Origin: Siculibacillus lacustris
Lineage (GTDB): Bacteria > Pseudomonadota > Alphaproteobacteria > Rhizobiales > Ancalomicrobiaceae
Direction: 5' to 3'
Length of the DNA: 64,000 bases
NCBI RefSeq assembly: GCF_004328075.1
Contig: NZ_SJFN01000021.1
Coordinates: 25,071-89,070, forward strand
Both the position numbers and the translations under genes were made by a program. Shown one piece after another: positions 47,676 to 57,114 of the stretch. Numbering within the stretch: position 1 is the stretch's first letter; each line of letters begins with the position of its first letter. The notes beneath the pieces were generated by a model, which searched no databases, was not told the DNA's origin, and saw only the letters and a list, made by a program, of their open reading frames with translations.

Positions 47676-48608
47676 TCACTTCCGTCGTTCGGCGACGAAG
47701 CGGGCGGCGGCGAGGAGGACGGCCGCGCGGGGACCCCAGGGGGCGAGTTCGGCTTCCGCCGCCGCGGTGAGGCGGGCGAGCTCGGCCTTCATCGCCGCGA
47801 CCCCGTGCAGGCCGACCAGGGTGCCCTTGCCGCGGCCGGCGTCCTTGCCGGTGGCCTTGCCGAGGGTTTCGGGCGTCGCCTCGACGTCGAGCAGGTCGTC
47901 GGCGATCTGGAAGGCGAGGCCGACGATGTCGCCGAAGCGGCCGAGGCGTGCGACGTCGTCGCGGGACGCGCCGGCCAGCACCGCGCCGGCCTCCAGGGGC
48001 CAACGCAGCAGCGCCCCGGTCTTCATCGCCTGGAGGCGGCGGATCGCCGCGTCGTCGAGGGCCAGCGGCCGGTGGTCGTCGCTCCAGCGGCCCTCGGCGC
48101 CGAGATCGAGGATCTGACCGCCGACCATGCCGCCGAGGCCGCTCGCGCGGGCCAGCCGCAGCACCAGATCGGCGCGCACCGCGGCGTCCGGGTGGGTCGC
48201 GGGATCGGCCAGCGTGTCGAAGGCCAGGGTCAGCAGGGCGTCGCCGGCGAGGATCGCGGTCGCCTCGTCGAAGGCGCGGTGGACGGTCGGGCGGCCGCGG
48301 CGCAGGTCGTCGTCGTCCATCGCCGGCAGATCGTCGTGGGCGAGGCTGTAGCAATGGACCATCTCGACGGCACAGGCGGCGCGCAGGACGCCCTCGTCGG
48401 AAAGTCCGAAGAGGTTGGCGGTCTCGACCAGCAGGAACGGCCGGAGGCGCTTGCCGCCGCCCAGTGTGGCATGGCCCATGGCGGCGACGAGACGGGATGG
48501 GCGGAGCGTCTCGCCGGGGCGCGGGGTTGCATCGATCAGCCGGGCGAGCATCGCCTCGATCGCGGCGGCGGCCCTGTCGAGGCGGGAGGCGAAGGCGTCG
48601 GGGGTCAT
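47676..48608 (-). CDS. ispA: Polyprenyl synthetase, probable farnesyl diphosphate synthase
   Basis: Condenses isopentenyl diphosphate with allylic primers, 310 aa. The first Asp-rich motif is SLAHDDLPAMDDDDLRRGRPT and the second QIADDLLD; GGGKRLRPFL binds isopentenyl diphosphate. The residues before the first motif fit short-chain (C15) IspA-type enzymes, though geranylgeranyl synthase is possible. ATG 48608 is chosen over an in-frame start at 48665, whose extra residues are Arg/Pro-rich; the ribosome site is weak. Functionally linked to ispG on the other side of the AT-rich island. Confidence 0.9.
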   Translation of the reverse strand: MTPDAFASRLDRAAAAIEAMLARLIDATPRPGETLRPSRLVAAMGHATLGGGKRLRPFLLVETANLFGLSDEGVLRAACAVEMVHCYSLAHDDLPAMDDDDLRRGRPTVHRAFDEATAILAGDALLTLAFDTLADPATHPDAAVRADLVLRLARASGLGGMVGGQILDLGAEGRWSDDHRPLALDDAAIRRLQAMKTGALLRWPLEAGAVLAGASRDDVARLGRFGDIVGLAFQIADDLLDVEATPETLGKATGKDAGRGKGTLVGLHGVAAMKAELARLTAAAEAELAPWGPRAAVLLAAARFVAERRK

Positions 48609-48886
48609 GGGCGGGGTCCGTGGCGGGCGAACCCGTCGGTTAACGCGAATCCGCGCCTCCGCCAAGCCGAAAGCGCGGGGGGCGCGCGACGATCGACCGG
48701 CGGCGGCGCGAAAAGCGCGCGAAGGCTCTGGTCAAGCCGCCCGCGCTTCTGTATAAGCCCGGCCCATCCACCGAAAACCATCGCCTTCGGCCGGCCGTTC
48801 GGGCCGCGGGGCGTCGGTCGACGGTGACGCGTCCCTTTCGGTGCGTTCCGTCCCCGGTCGGCGTGCCTTGCATCCTGGAGAGAACG

Positions 48887-49069
48887 ATGGCCGTTCCGAA
48901 GAGAAAGACCTCGCCGATGAAGCGCGGGTTCCGCCGTTCGGCGGACGCGCTCGTGGCCCCGACCTACGTCGAAGACAAGGATTCCGGCGAACTGCGCCGT
49001 CCGCATCACGTCGATCTGAAGACCGGCATGTATCGCGGCCGCCAGATCCTCGAGCCCAAGGCCGAGTGA
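48887..49069 (+). CDS. rpmF: 50S ribosomal protein L32
   Basis: bL32, 60 aa: [20 protein letters not shown] at the N terminus, then a basic and acidic mix ending RQILEPKAE. The form lacks the zinc cysteines found in some bacteria. ATG 48887 has TGGAGAGA 5-10 nt upstream. Short own transcript ending at the hairpin 49115-49137. Confidence 0.96.
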   Translation: MAVPKRKTSPMKRGFRRSADALVAPTYVEDKDSGELRRPHHVDLKTGMYRGRQILEPKAE

Positions 49070-49114
49070 TCGATCCGGATCCTGCGGGGTCCGGTCGCCG
49101 AAAAGACGAACGGA

Positions 49115-49147
49115 GGGGTCGGCGATGCGCCGGCCCCTTCTTCATTT
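49115..49147 (+). terminator. Intrinsic terminator of rpmF
   Basis: 10-bp stem GGGGTCGGCG/CGCCGGCCCC with an ATG loop (49115-49137), then TTCTTCATTT. A smaller hairpin at 49075-49094 precedes it. Confidence 0.65.
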
Positions 49148-49222
49148 CGACCCGCTTCGATTGTATCGAAGGGTGACGCGCGGCGATTCCCGCCCGCGGC
49201 TCGCGTTCGGACGGTTGCGTCG

Positions 49223-49633
49223 ATGTTCCTGAGCCTGCCGCTGACCCTCGCTCCCCTGCTCGTCTACAATCTGGTGATCGCCGGCTTCTTCGGCGCGACG
49301 CCGGGCGACCCGTGGGTCCAGCCGGTGTTCACCGTGACGATGGTCTCCGACGCGCGCTTCACGCTGCTGCTCGGCGACGTGCTGATCGTCGCGGCGCTGG
49401 CCTGCCTGTTCGTCGAGATCGTCAAGGCGACGCGTACCGCCGGGCCGACGATCGTCGACCACGTGCTGTCCTTCGCGGTGTTCGTGGTCCACCTGGTCGA
49501 GTTCCTGACCGTCGGTGCGGCGGCGACCTCGGTGTTCTTCATCCTGACGGTGGTGGCGACGATCGACGTGATCGGTGGTTTCACCATCACCATCCGCGGG
49601 GCGCGGCGCGACTTCGGGATCGATCGCGACTGA
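49223..49633 (+). CDS. Conserved four-helix membrane protein, unknown function
   Basis: 136 aa with helices at roughly residues 5-24, 47-66, 80-101 and 105-122, and a short charged C terminus (RGARRDFGIDRD). The sequence is well formed with typical codon use, so it is very likely real, but I recognise no named family. No good ribosome site is visible before the ATG. Six nt from the convergent gene that follows. Confidence 0.75.
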   Translation: MFLSLPLTLAPLLVYNLVIAGFFGATPGDPWVQPVFTVTMVSDARFTLLLGDVLIVAALACLFVEIVKATRTAGPTIVDHVLSFAVFVVHLVEFLTVGAAATSVFFILTVVATIDVIGGFTITIRGARRDFGIDRD

Positions 49634-49639
49634 CGCGCC

Positions 49640-50014
49640 TCAGAGCGCGGCGTCGACGAAATAGCCGGGCACCAGCAGACCGGCGCCGGCCATGGCCCGG
49701 TCGTAGGTCGCGGCGGCGAGCGCCGGGGGGGCGCGGCGGCGGACCCGCAGGGCCTCGGCGTCGTCGCGCTGGCCGATCAGATGGGCGATGAACGGCGTAT
49801 GCGTCCGGTACCGGGCGAGGCGTTCGGCCGGGCTCTCGGGGACGGCGGGCGCGGCGGTCGGCACCAGGGCGCGGGAGGCGCTTTCCGGAGTCTCGCGGGG
49901 CAGTTCGCGGCGCGGCGAGGCGGAGCGGTCGATCGGCTCGACGCGACCGCCGCCGGCGCGCCGCAGCGCCGTCGGGCCGTTGCCGAATACCGCTTCCGTG
50001 CGACCGATCCGCAT
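49640..50014 (-). CDS. Conserved hypothetical protein of Rhizobiales type
   Basis: 124 aa, soluble, low complexity: an Arg/Pro/Ala-rich first half and a conserved-looking second half RLARYRTHTPFIAHLIGQRDDAEALRVRRRAPPALAAATYDRAMA. The motif YRxHxPFxAxLIxxRD recurs, from memory, in small unannotated rhizobial proteins. No domain or function assignable. Confidence 0.6.
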   Translation of the reverse strand: MRIGRTEAVFGNGPTALRRAGGGRVEPIDRSASPRRELPRETPESASRALVPTAAPAVPESPAERLARYRTHTPFIAHLIGQRDDAEALRVRRRAPPALAAATYDRAMAGAGLLVPGYFVDAAL

Positions 50015-50138
50015 GACCCACTCCGAAACGCCGGACCGACCCTCGTCTCGAATTGGGACGCTTTGGTGATCCTTCGTTCAGACTTCGCAAGATCGGGACC
50101 ACACCGCGACGGCTCGAAACGGCGCGGCGGCAGCGTCG

Positions 50139-50798
50139 TCAGGCGCGGAAGCGCCAGACGCGGGTGCGCTTGACCTCGGAATCCTCGAGGGCGCGGGTGG
50201 TCGGCACCTGATATTCGGCGAGCCGTTCGAGCCGGTCGGTCGGCAGATAGGCCCGGCCGGGGTCGCCGATCAGTACGTCGGCGCCGTGGGCGGTGGCGTC
50301 GGCGGCGAAGGCGGCGACGCGGGTCGCCATCGGTTCCTCGAAGAACACGTCGCCGAGCAGGACCGTTTCGGGACGGGGCGCCAGATCCACGAAGGGGCGG
50401 GCGAGGACGTCGCGGTCGGAAATGGTGAAGGCGACGCCGTTCTCCTCGGCGTTGAGCGCCAGGGCGGCGAGCGCGAAGGGATCGATCTCGGTGGCGACGA
50501 TCGATGCGGCGCCGGCGCGGGCGGCGGCGATCGCCTCCAGCCCGGCACCCGCGGCGAAGACCAGAACGCGGCGTCCGGCGACGGTCGCGGGGGAATCGAG
50601 GACGTAGCGGGCCAGCGCCTGACCGCCGGCCCAGGCGAAGGCCCAGAACGGCAGCGGCAGGCCGAGGGTGGCGAGGTCCTCCTCGGTCAGCCGCCACAGA
50701 TCCATCGCCTCGTCGGCGAGATGCAGGCGGATCTCCGGCACGTGCGGCGGGCTCTGCAGACGGGTGTTGGCCAGCACGAAGGCCCGCGGGTCGGACAC
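50139..50798 (-). CDS. Class I SAM-dependent protein methyltransferase (ETFB lysine methyltransferase-like)
   Basis: 219-aa methyltransferase. The N terminus FVLANTRLQSPPHVPEIRLHLADEAMDLW and the PFWAFAWAGGQALARYVLD segment are typical of the METTL20/ETF-beta lysine methyltransferase group; the SAM motif is VLVFAAGAGLEAIAAARAG with TEIDPFA after it, and LLGDVFFEEP is motif IV. GTG 50798 gives the usual start; an in-frame TTG at 50813 would overlap the stop of the EVE gene upstream. Likely substrate is electron transfer flavoprotein, by family only. Confidence 0.85.
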   Translation of the reverse strand: MSDPRAFVLANTRLQSPPHVPEIRLHLADEAMDLWRLTEEDLATLGLPLPFWAFAWAGGQALARYVLDSPATVAGRRVLVFAAGAGLEAIAAARAGAASIVATEIDPFALAALALNAEENGVAFTISDRDVLARPFVDLAPRPETVLLGDVFFEEPMATRVAAFAADATAHGADVLIGDPGRAYLPTDRLERLAEYQVPTTRALEDSEVKRTRVWRFRA

Positions 50799-50809
50799 CC
50801 GGGCGGGGG

Positions 50810-51229
50810 TCAAGGCGCGAGGCCGCCGAGGTCGCAGATCAGCCGCCATTCGTCGTCGGTCACCGGCTGGACTGACAGGCGCGAGTTCTTGACCAGCACC
50901 ATCTCGGTGAGGCGCAGATCGGCCTTGATCTCGACCAGTCCGACCGGGCGGGGCAGCGGTTCGACGGCGCGCAGCGTCACCGCGCCGAAGGTGCCCTTGG
51001 GGTCGGCGGGGTCCGGCGCCCAGGCGGCGGCGACCTCGACGATCCCGACCACCGCCTTGCCTTCGTTGGAATGATAGAAGAATCCGCGGTCGCCGACCGC
51101 CATCGCCTTCATGTGGGCATTGGCGAGGTGGTTGCGCACGCCGTCCCAATAGGTCCCGGCCGCGCCGGCGGCGACCTGGGCGTCCCAGGACCACACCCCG
51201 GGTTCGGACTTGTAGAGCCAATGGGCCAT
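50810..51229 (-). CDS. EVE domain protein
   Basis: PUA-like EVE fold, 139 aa, expected to bind a modified base in RNA or DNA. MAHWLYKSEPGVWSWD and GTYWDGVRNHLANAHMKAMAVGDRGFFYHSNEGKAVVGIVEV are diagnostic. ATG 51229 has GAGGAGGTG just upstream. Between the YciI gene and the methyltransferase; stand-alone EVE proteins are usual in alphaproteobacteria. Confidence 0.93.
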   Translation of the reverse strand: MAHWLYKSEPGVWSWDAQVAAGAAGTYWDGVRNHLANAHMKAMAVGDRGFFYHSNEGKAVVGIVEVAAAWAPDPADPKGTFGAVTLRAVEPLPRPVGLVEIKADLRLTEMVLVKNSRLSVQPVTDDEWRLICDLGGLAP

Positions 51230-51239
51230 CGACACCTCC

Positions 51240-51527
51240 TCAGGCGGGTTTGCCGAAGATCCACAGCCACGGCCGCACCTCGACCGCGGCGAACAGGCCG
51301 GCGATCGCATAGGGGTCGGCGGCGAAGGTGGCGCGGGCGGCCTCGAGGCTGTCGGCCTCGAGGATCAGCATCGAGCCGATCATTTCGTGACCGGCGTCGT
51401 CGAGGAACGGGCCGGCGATCTTCAGCGTGTGTCCAAGGCCGGCGAGCCAGGCACGATGGGCGTCGCGATGGGCGGTGCGGACGGCGAGGTGGTCGGGCTT
51501 GTCACGGCAGACGGCGACGAACAGCAT
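51240..51527 (-). CDS. YciI family protein
   Basis: 95-aa ferredoxin-like fold protein. The His-Asp pair of the family is in RTAHRDAHRAWL and ADPYAIAGLFAAVEVRPW. Function of the family is mostly unknown; some relatives act as small dehydrochlorinases or isomerases. 10 nt upstream of the EVE gene and 29 nt downstream of gpsA, so part of the tsaD-gpsA run. Confidence 0.9.
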   Translation of the reverse strand: MLFVAVCRDKPDHLAVRTAHRDAHRAWLAGLGHTLKIAGPFLDDAGHEMIGSMLILEADSLEAARATFAADPYAIAGLFAAVEVRPWLWIFGKPA

Positions 51528-51556
51528 GGGGGCGTCTCCTCGGGATGCGCGGGGGA

Positions 51557-52576
51557 TCAGGCGGTTTCGCGTTTGAGCGGGCGGCTCATCAGGCGGTCGA
51601 TCGCCGCATCGACGCCGAGACGTTCGGCGACGACCTCGGCGACGGCCGCGGTGATCGGCAGTTCGACGCCGTGGGCGGCGGCGAAGTCGACGGCGACGGC
51701 GGCGGTGTGGACGCCCTCGGCCAGCGTGCGGCCGGTCGCCGTCAGGTCGGCGATGCGCCCACCGGCGCCGAGCGCCAGACCCAGGGTGAAGTTGCGCGAC
51801 TGCGGCGAGGTGGCGGTGAGCACGAGATCGCCGAGGCCGGACAGGCCCATCAGCGTCTCGGCTTCGGCGCCGAGCGCCTGACCGAGGCGGGTCAGTTCGG
51901 CGAAACCGCGGGCGGTCAGCGCGGCTTGAGCGCTGGCGCCGAGGCCGCGGCCGACGACGATGCCGGAGGCGATCGCCAACACGTTCTTCAACGCCCCGCC
52001 GATCTGGACGCCGACCACGTCGTGGGAGGCGTAGGGCCGGAAGCTCGGCGACGACAGGGCGCGGGCGACGCCTTCGGCGACGGCGTCGTCGAGAGCGGCG
52101 ACGGTGACGGCGGTCGGCAATCCGCGGGCGACGTCGGCGGCGAAGCTCGGGCCGGACAGGATCGCGGCGCGGGTTCCGGGGAGCTCTTCGGCGAGGATTT
52201 CGGTGACCAGGGCGCGGGTGCCGTGTTCGAGGCCCTTGGCGGCGCCGACCACCGGCACGCCGGCGGCGATGCGGCCGGCGTGGGCGCGGGCGGCGGCGCG
52301 GGTGGCCTGGGTCGGCACCGCCAGGATCACCAGATCGGCGCCGGCGAGTGCCGCGTCGGCGTCGAGCGTGACGACGAGGCCGGGGTCGAGGGCGAGATCG
52401 CCGAGGCGGGGGTTGCGGCCGGCGGTGGCGTAGGCCCCGACGGTGGCGGCGTCGCGGGCGAGCAGGGTCACGCTGCGGCCGGCGCGCAGCGCCACCAGAG
52501 CCAGCGCGGTGCCCCAGGCACCGGCGCCGATCACCGCGACGCGCTCGATCGGGGCGAGGGGCGAGGTTTCGATCAT
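51557..52576 (-). CDS. gpsA: NAD(P)-dependent glycerol-3-phosphate dehydrogenase
   Basis: Makes glycerol-3-phosphate for phospholipids, 339 aa. The Rossmann motif [14 protein letters not shown] is at residues ~13-26; the catalytic-lysine region is [13 protein letters not shown], with [16 protein letters not shown] downstream. ATG 52576 overlaps the tsaD stop, so the two are co-translated. Confidence 0.95.
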   Translation of the reverse strand: MIETSPLAPIERVAVIGAGAWGTALALVALRAGRSVTLLARDAATVGAYATAGRNPRLGDLALDPGLVVTLDADAALAGADLVILAVPTQATRAAARAHAGRIAAGVPVVGAAKGLEHGTRALVTEILAEELPGTRAAILSGPSFAADVARGLPTAVTVAALDDAVAEGVARALSSPSFRPYASHDVVGVQIGGALKNVLAIASGIVVGRGLGASAQAALTARGFAELTRLGQALGAEAETLMGLSGLGDLVLTATSPQSRNFTLGLALGAGGRIADLTATGRTLAEGVHTAAVAVDFAAAHGVELPITAAVAEVVAERLGVDAAIDRLMSRPLKRETA

Positions 52577-53649
52577 GCCTTGGCTCCCCATTGGCCGGAC
52601 CCGAGTTTCGGAGCGGCGTCGCCGTCGAGCGGCCAGCGGGCGCGGGCCTGGACCTCGAGCCCGTCGACGAGTCCCGCAGCGAGGCGCTCGGCGCCGGCCC
52701 AGGCGATCATCGCGCCGTTGTCGGTGCAGAGTTTGGGCGGCGGGATCACCAGACGGCCGCCGACCGCCGCGGCGGCTTCGGCCAATGCCCGGCCGACGGC
52801 GCGATTGGCGGCGACGCCGCCGGCGGCGACCAGGATCGGCACCGCCTCGCCGGTGTCGCGGCGGAAGCGCTCCAGCGCCAGCGTCGCCTTGAAGCGTACG
52901 ACGTCGCCGACCGCCGCCTGGAACGAGGCGCAGAGATCGGCGACGGTCTGGTCGTCGACCGGCTGGCAGGCTTCGGCGGCGAGGCGCAGCGCGGTCTTGA
53001 GGCCGGAGAACGAGAAATCGAGGCTGTCGCGGCGCATCAGGGGGCGCGGCAGGTCGAATCGCGCGGGATCACCGGTCGCGGCCATCCGCTCGACCGCCGG
53101 GCCGCCGGGATAGCTCAGGCCGAGCAGCTTGGCGGTCTTGTCGAAGGCCTCGCCGAGGGCGTCGTCGACGGTGGTGCCGAGGCGGCGGTAGCGCCCCAGG
53201 CCCTCGACCGCGACGAACTGGCTGTGGCCGCCGGAGATCAGCAGCAGCAGATAGGGATAGGCGACGGCGTCGGTGAGGCGCGGCGTCAGGGCATGGCCCT
53301 CGAGGTGATTGACCGCGAGCAGCGGCAGGCGATGGACCGCGGCGATCGCCTTGGCGGTCATCAATCCGACGATCACCCCGCCGATCAGGCCGGGCCCGGC
53401 GGTGGCGGCGACGCCGTCGAGGTCGGCGAATCCGATCCCGGCTTCGTCGAGCGCCCGGGCGATCAGGCCGTCGAGCAGGTCGACATGGGCGCGGGCGGCG
53501 ATCTCGGGCACCACGCCGCCGAACGGGGCGTGGTCGGCGAGTTGGGAATGGACCACGTCGGCGAGGATTCGGCCGCGACCCTCGGCGTCGCGCAGCACCA
53601 CCGCGGCGGCGGTCTCGTCGCAACTGGTCTCGATTCCCAAGATCCGCAC
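52573..53649 (-). CDS. tsaD: tRNA N6-threonylcarbamoyladenosine synthase TsaD
   Basis: Transfers the threonylcarbamoyl group to A37 of ANN-decoding tRNAs with TsaB/E, 358 aa. ASKHA fold: the N terminus is [16 protein letters not shown], the metal histidines lie in [10 protein letters not shown], and [13 protein letters not shown] and the late [12 protein letters not shown] carry the remaining ligands. Divergent from hemC, an arrangement typical of Rhizobiales. Confidence 0.96.
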   Translation of the reverse strand: MRILGIETSCDETAAAVVLRDAEGRGRILADVVHSQLADHAPFGGVVPEIAARAHVDLLDGLIARALDEAGIGFADLDGVAATAGPGLIGGVIVGLMTAKAIAAVHRLPLLAVNHLEGHALTPRLTDAVAYPYLLLLISGGHSQFVAVEGLGRYRRLGTTVDDALGEAFDKTAKLLGLSYPGGPAVERMAATGDPARFDLPRPLMRRDSLDFSFSGLKTALRLAAEACQPVDDQTVADLCASFQAAVGDVVRFKATLALERFRRDTGEAVPILVAAGGVAANRAVGRALAEAAAAVGGRLVIPPPKLCTDNGAMIAWAGAERLAAGLVDGLEVQARARWPLDGDAAPKLGSGQWGAKA

Positions 53650-53809
53650 GTCGTCGTCCTTCTCGCACGGGGGCCGCTCGGCGCTCCCCCATTGGTCGCA
53701 ATCGGTGGCGGCCGGCTTCGACTTCCTCTAGACAGGGCGGCGGAAGCCTCGGGGCCGCTCGCGCGCCCCGTCTTCCGAGGTTCATGCCGTAACACCGGGC
53801 GGGAACGAC

Positions 53810-54745
53810 GTGCAATCGAAGATGTCGGCCGACAAGGTCAGAATCGGGACGCGCGGCAGTGCGCTGGCGCTGGCCCAAGCGACGGAGACCCGCGAACGGC
53901 TGGTGGCGGCGAGCGGCCGGCCGGCCGAGGACTTCGAGATCGTGGTGATCAAGACCTCGGGCGATCGCATCCTCGATCGCCCCCTTTCGGAGGTCGGCGG
54001 CAAGGGTCTGTTCACCAAAGAGATCGAAGACGCGCTGCTGGCCGGAACCATCGATCTCGCGGTGCATTCTTCCAAAGACATGCCGACGATTCTGCCCGAT
54101 GGTCTGACCATCTCGGCCTTCCTGCCGCGCGAGGACGTCCGCGACGCCTTCGTCTCGCCGCGCGCCGAGAGCCTTTCGGCGTTGCCGCCGGGCGCGGTGG
54201 TCGGCACCGCTTCGCTGCGGCGCCAGGCGATGGTCAAACGGGCGCGCCCCGATCTCGCGGTGGTGACCTTCCGCGGCAACGTCCAGTCGCGGCTGGCCAA
54301 GCTCGCGGCCGGCGAGGTCGATGCGACGCTGCTGGCACTGGCGGGCCTGCGGCGGCTCGGGCTCGAGCACGTGGTGACCGCGGCGATCGCACCGCAAGAA
54401 TTTCTGCCGGCGGTCGGCCAAGGGGCGATCTGCCTCGAGAGCCGCGCCGACGATGATGCGACGAGCGCCCTGGTGGCGTCGATCCACCACGGCGACACCG
54501 GCGTGGCGCTGGCGCTCGAACGGGCCTTCCTGCACGAGCTCGACGGCTCGTGCCGCACGCCGATCGCCGGCTGGGCGCGGGTCGTGGGCGAGAGCGTGAT
54601 CTTCGACGGCGAGATTCTGACGCCGGACGGTTCGGTGGCCCATGCGATCGCCCGCTCCGGGCCGATCGGCGAGGCCGCGGCGATCGGTCGCGAGGCCGGT
54701 CGGGTGTTGAAGGAACGCGGCGGACCGCGGTTCTTCCAAGGGTGA
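53810..54745 (+). CDS. hemC: Porphobilinogen deaminase (hydroxymethylbilane synthase)
   Basis: Tetrapyrrole synthesis, 311 aa. RIGTRGSALALAQA opens the fold, SSKDMPT holds the catalytic Asp, TASLRRQAM binds substrate, and HELDGSCRTP has the Cys that carries the dipyrromethane cofactor. GTG 53810 has GGGA just before it; ATG 53822 is a close alternative. First gene of hemC-hemD-mitofilin-hemY. Confidence 0.95.
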   Translation: MQSKMSADKVRIGTRGSALALAQATETRERLVAASGRPAEDFEIVVIKTSGDRILDRPLSEVGGKGLFTKEIEDALLAGTIDLAVHSSKDMPTILPDGLTISAFLPREDVRDAFVSPRAESLSALPPGAVVGTASLRRQAMVKRARPDLAVVTFRGNVQSRLAKLAAGEVDATLLALAGLRRLGLEHVVTAAIAPQEFLPAVGQGAICLESRADDDATSALVASIHHGDTGVALALERAFLHELDGSCRTPIAGWARVVGESVIFDGEILTPDGSVAHAIARSGPIGEAAAIGREAGRVLKERGGPRFFQG

Positions 54746-54755
54746 GGACGAGACG

Positions 54756-55472
54756 ATGCGGATCCTGGTGACGCGGCCGGAACGGGAGGGACGCGCCATG
54801 GCGGCGCGCCTCGTCCGGCTGGGGAACGAGGCGATCGTCGCGCCGCTGATGGAGGTGGTGGCGACGCCGCCGGCACATCTGCCGCTCGACGGGGTCCAGG
54901 CGCTGCTGTCGACCAGCCGGCACGCCGTCGAGGCGCTGGCCGGGCGGCGCGAGATTCACCGCCTGCCGCTGCTGGTGGTCGGCGCCGGCACCGCCAAGGC
55001 GGCGCGGGCAGCGGGTTTCTCCACCGTGGCCTCGGCCGAGGGCGATCGCCACACCCTGGTGCGATTGGTCTGCGACCGGCTCGATCCCGCCGACGGGGCG
55101 CTGCTGTGGGTGGCCGGGCGCGACCGTACCCGCGGTTTCCGCGAAGATCTCGCGGCCCACGGTTTCGGGGTCGGGGTGATCGAGGTCTATCGGGCGGAAG
55201 CGGCGCAGGAACTGCCCTACGAGGCGCGCCGGGCGCTCGAGGCCGGGGCGATCGACGCGGTCGCCGTGCATTCGCCGCGCAGTGCGGCGATCCTGCTGGG
55301 GTTGCTCGCGGATTGCGGGTTTCCACCCGCTTCGCCGGCCTTCCGCATCCATGCTATATCCGAAGCGACCGCCGCGCCCTTCCGCAAGGCCGGATGGACC
55401 GACGTGGTGGTCGCGGCGTCGCCGGATTCGGCGGCGATGATGGCGACTTTCGGGGACTACGCCACGGCGTGA
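54756..55472 (+). CDS. hemD: Uroporphyrinogen-III synthase
   Basis: Closes and inverts the tetrapyrrole ring, 238 aa. Low-identity family; recognisable by ILVTRPEREGRAMAARLVRLGNEAIVAPLMEV at the N terminus, VAVHSPRSAAILLGLL, and HAISEATAAPFRKAGW near the end. 10 nt after hemC. Position plus motifs make the call secure. Confidence 0.9.
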   Translation: MRILVTRPEREGRAMAARLVRLGNEAIVAPLMEVVATPPAHLPLDGVQALLSTSRHAVEALAGRREIHRLPLLVVGAGTAKAARAAGFSTVASAEGDRHTLVRLVCDRLDPADGALLWVAGRDRTRGFREDLAAHGFGVGVIEVYRAEAAQELPYEARRALEAGAIDAVAVHSPRSAAILLGLLADCGFPPASPAFRIHAISEATAAPFRKAGWTDVVVAASPDSAAMMATFGDYATA

Positions 55473-55508
55473 GCGCCCCTACCGGACGAAGAGACCAGGA
55501 GACGGGAC

Positions 55509-57104
55509 ATGGCGTCGAAGATCGAAGCGGAACCGGCGGACGGCCACCGGCCGCAGGACGCGGCGGCGCCGGAGACGCCCGTGACGGCGCCGGCCGAGCC
55601 CGAGACGCCGACGGCCACCCCCGAAGTCGCGCCCCCGAGCGAGGTCGACCCGGCCGCGGCGGTGACGCCGGCCGAGCCCGCCGACGGCGCCGAGACCGCG
55701 CCGCTGTTCGCGGCGAGCGGTGACGGCGAACCGTCCCCCGAAATTCGCGCCGACGCCGGTCTCGATCAACCCGCCGCCGAACCGGTGCCGCCGCTGCTGC
55801 CGCCGCCGAGCCGCCCGGAACCGAGCGGATCCCAGGGCTTCGGCCGGCTGGCGCTGGCCACCGCGCTGGCCACGGTGCTGGGCGGGGCGATCGGCATCGG
55901 CGGATCGCAGCTGCTGGCGCCGCGTGCCGCGCCGGAGGCCAAGGGTCCGACCGCCGCCGAGACCAAGATCGCGGCGCTGGAATCGCGCCTCGCCGAGCTC
56001 GACCGCAAACTCGCCGCCGCTCCGACGCCCGCCGCCGGTCTGGCGGCCCTGGAGACGCGGCTCGCGGCCCTCGAGGCGGCGACGACGCGCGGCGACGATC
56101 TGGCGGCGCGCCTCACCGGGCTCGAACGCGAATTGCACGAACGCCTGGAGGCGGCGCGCAATTCGGTCGCCGGCGCGCTCGCGTCGCTGCCGGCCGACGG
56201 CTCGACCCAGGCCGCGCTCGACGCGGTGGCCGGGCGGGTCGATGCGGCACTCGACAAGGCGCGCGAGCGGCTCGACGGCGTGGTCGCCGACGGGCGGGTC
56301 CTGAAGGAGGGTCTGGCGGGCGATCTCGATCGGCGCAGCGCCGACATCGCCCGGATCCTGGAGGGCGTGCGCACCCGGCTGGGCGGCCTCGAGGGGCTGC
56401 GCGCCGACGTGGATGGACTGATCGGCCGCCTGTCGGCAGTGGAATCGGCCGAGAAGGCGGCGGAGGCGGCGCGCGGCGCGGCCACCGAGGCGCTCGGCAA
56501 GCGCACCGGCGAGGTCGAGTCCCGAATCGGGACGATCGACGGCCGGGTCGCGGCGGTCGAGGCCGGTGCGGCCTCGGCGACCAAGGCCCAGGCCGGGGCG
56601 GTGCTGGCCGTGGCGCTGGCCGATCTGCGCTCGGCGGTCGATTCCGGCCGGCCCTTCGCCGGCGAATTCGACGTGGTCAAGCGGACCGGCAAGGTCGATC
56701 TGGCGGCGCTGGAGCCCTTCGCGGCCAAGGGCGTGCCGAGCGTCGCGGCGCTGCGCGATCGGCTGCCCGCCCAGACCAAGGCGATGGCCGAGGCGGAAGA
56801 GACGCGGGTGGCCGGCGACGGCGTGGTCGATCGGCTGATCGCCCACGCGGCGCAGATCGTGCGGGTGCGGCCGGCCGGCGAGATCGCCGGCGAAGGCCTC
56901 GCCGCGCAGCTGTCGCGCCTCGAGGCGCGGATGGCGGCCGGCGATCTGCCCGGTGCGCTCGGCGTGTGGAAGGCCCTGCCGGAGGCCTCGCGGCGGCTGT
57001 CGGCCGACTGGGGCGCGGCCCTGGCGGCGCGGGTGGCGGTCGATGCGGCGCTGGCGGCGCAGACGGCGGCGACCCTCGCCGAACTCTCCAAATCCAATCC
57101 GTGA
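55509..57104 (+). CDS. Mitofilin/Mic60-like inner-membrane protein
   Basis: 531 aa: a Pro/Ala/Glu-rich N terminus (1-110), a membrane helix (about 112-134, GRLALATALATVLGGAIGIGG), a long Ala-rich coiled coil (about 150-390), and a C-terminal mitofilin-like domain (about 400-525, with RTGKVDLAALEPFAAKGVPS). Alphaproteobacterial Mic60 lies between hemD and hemY and shapes intracytoplasmic or cristae-like membranes in relatives. Context fits exactly. Weakly conserved, so detailed function is inferred. Confidence 0.85.
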   Translation: MASKIEAEPADGHRPQDAAAPETPVTAPAEPETPTATPEVAPPSEVDPAAAVTPAEPADGAETAPLFAASGDGEPSPEIRADAGLDQPAAEPVPPLLPPPSRPEPSGSQGFGRLALATALATVLGGAIGIGGSQLLAPRAAPEAKGPTAAETKIAALESRLAELDRKLAAAPTPAAGLAALETRLAALEAATTRGDDLAARLTGLERELHERLEAARNSVAGALASLPADGSTQAALDAVAGRVDAALDKARERLDGVVADGRVLKEGLAGDLDRRSADIARILEGVRTRLGGLEGLRADVDGLIGRLSAVESAEKAAEAARGAATEALGKRTGEVESRIGTIDGRVAAVEAGAASATKAQAGAVLAVALADLRSAVDSGRPFAGEFDVVKRTGKVDLAALEPFAAKGVPSVAALRDRLPAQTKAMAEAEETRVAGDGVVDRLIAHAAQIVRVRPAGEIAGEGLAAQLSRLEARMAAGDLPGALGVWKALPEASRRLSADWGAALAARVAVDAALAAQTAATLAELSKSNP

Positions 57105-57114
57105 GGTGGCGACG

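Noticed and set aside
53796..53822. Choosing ATG 53822 as the only hemC start
   Set aside because: GTG 53810 has the better placed GGGA; both are possible and only four residues differ.
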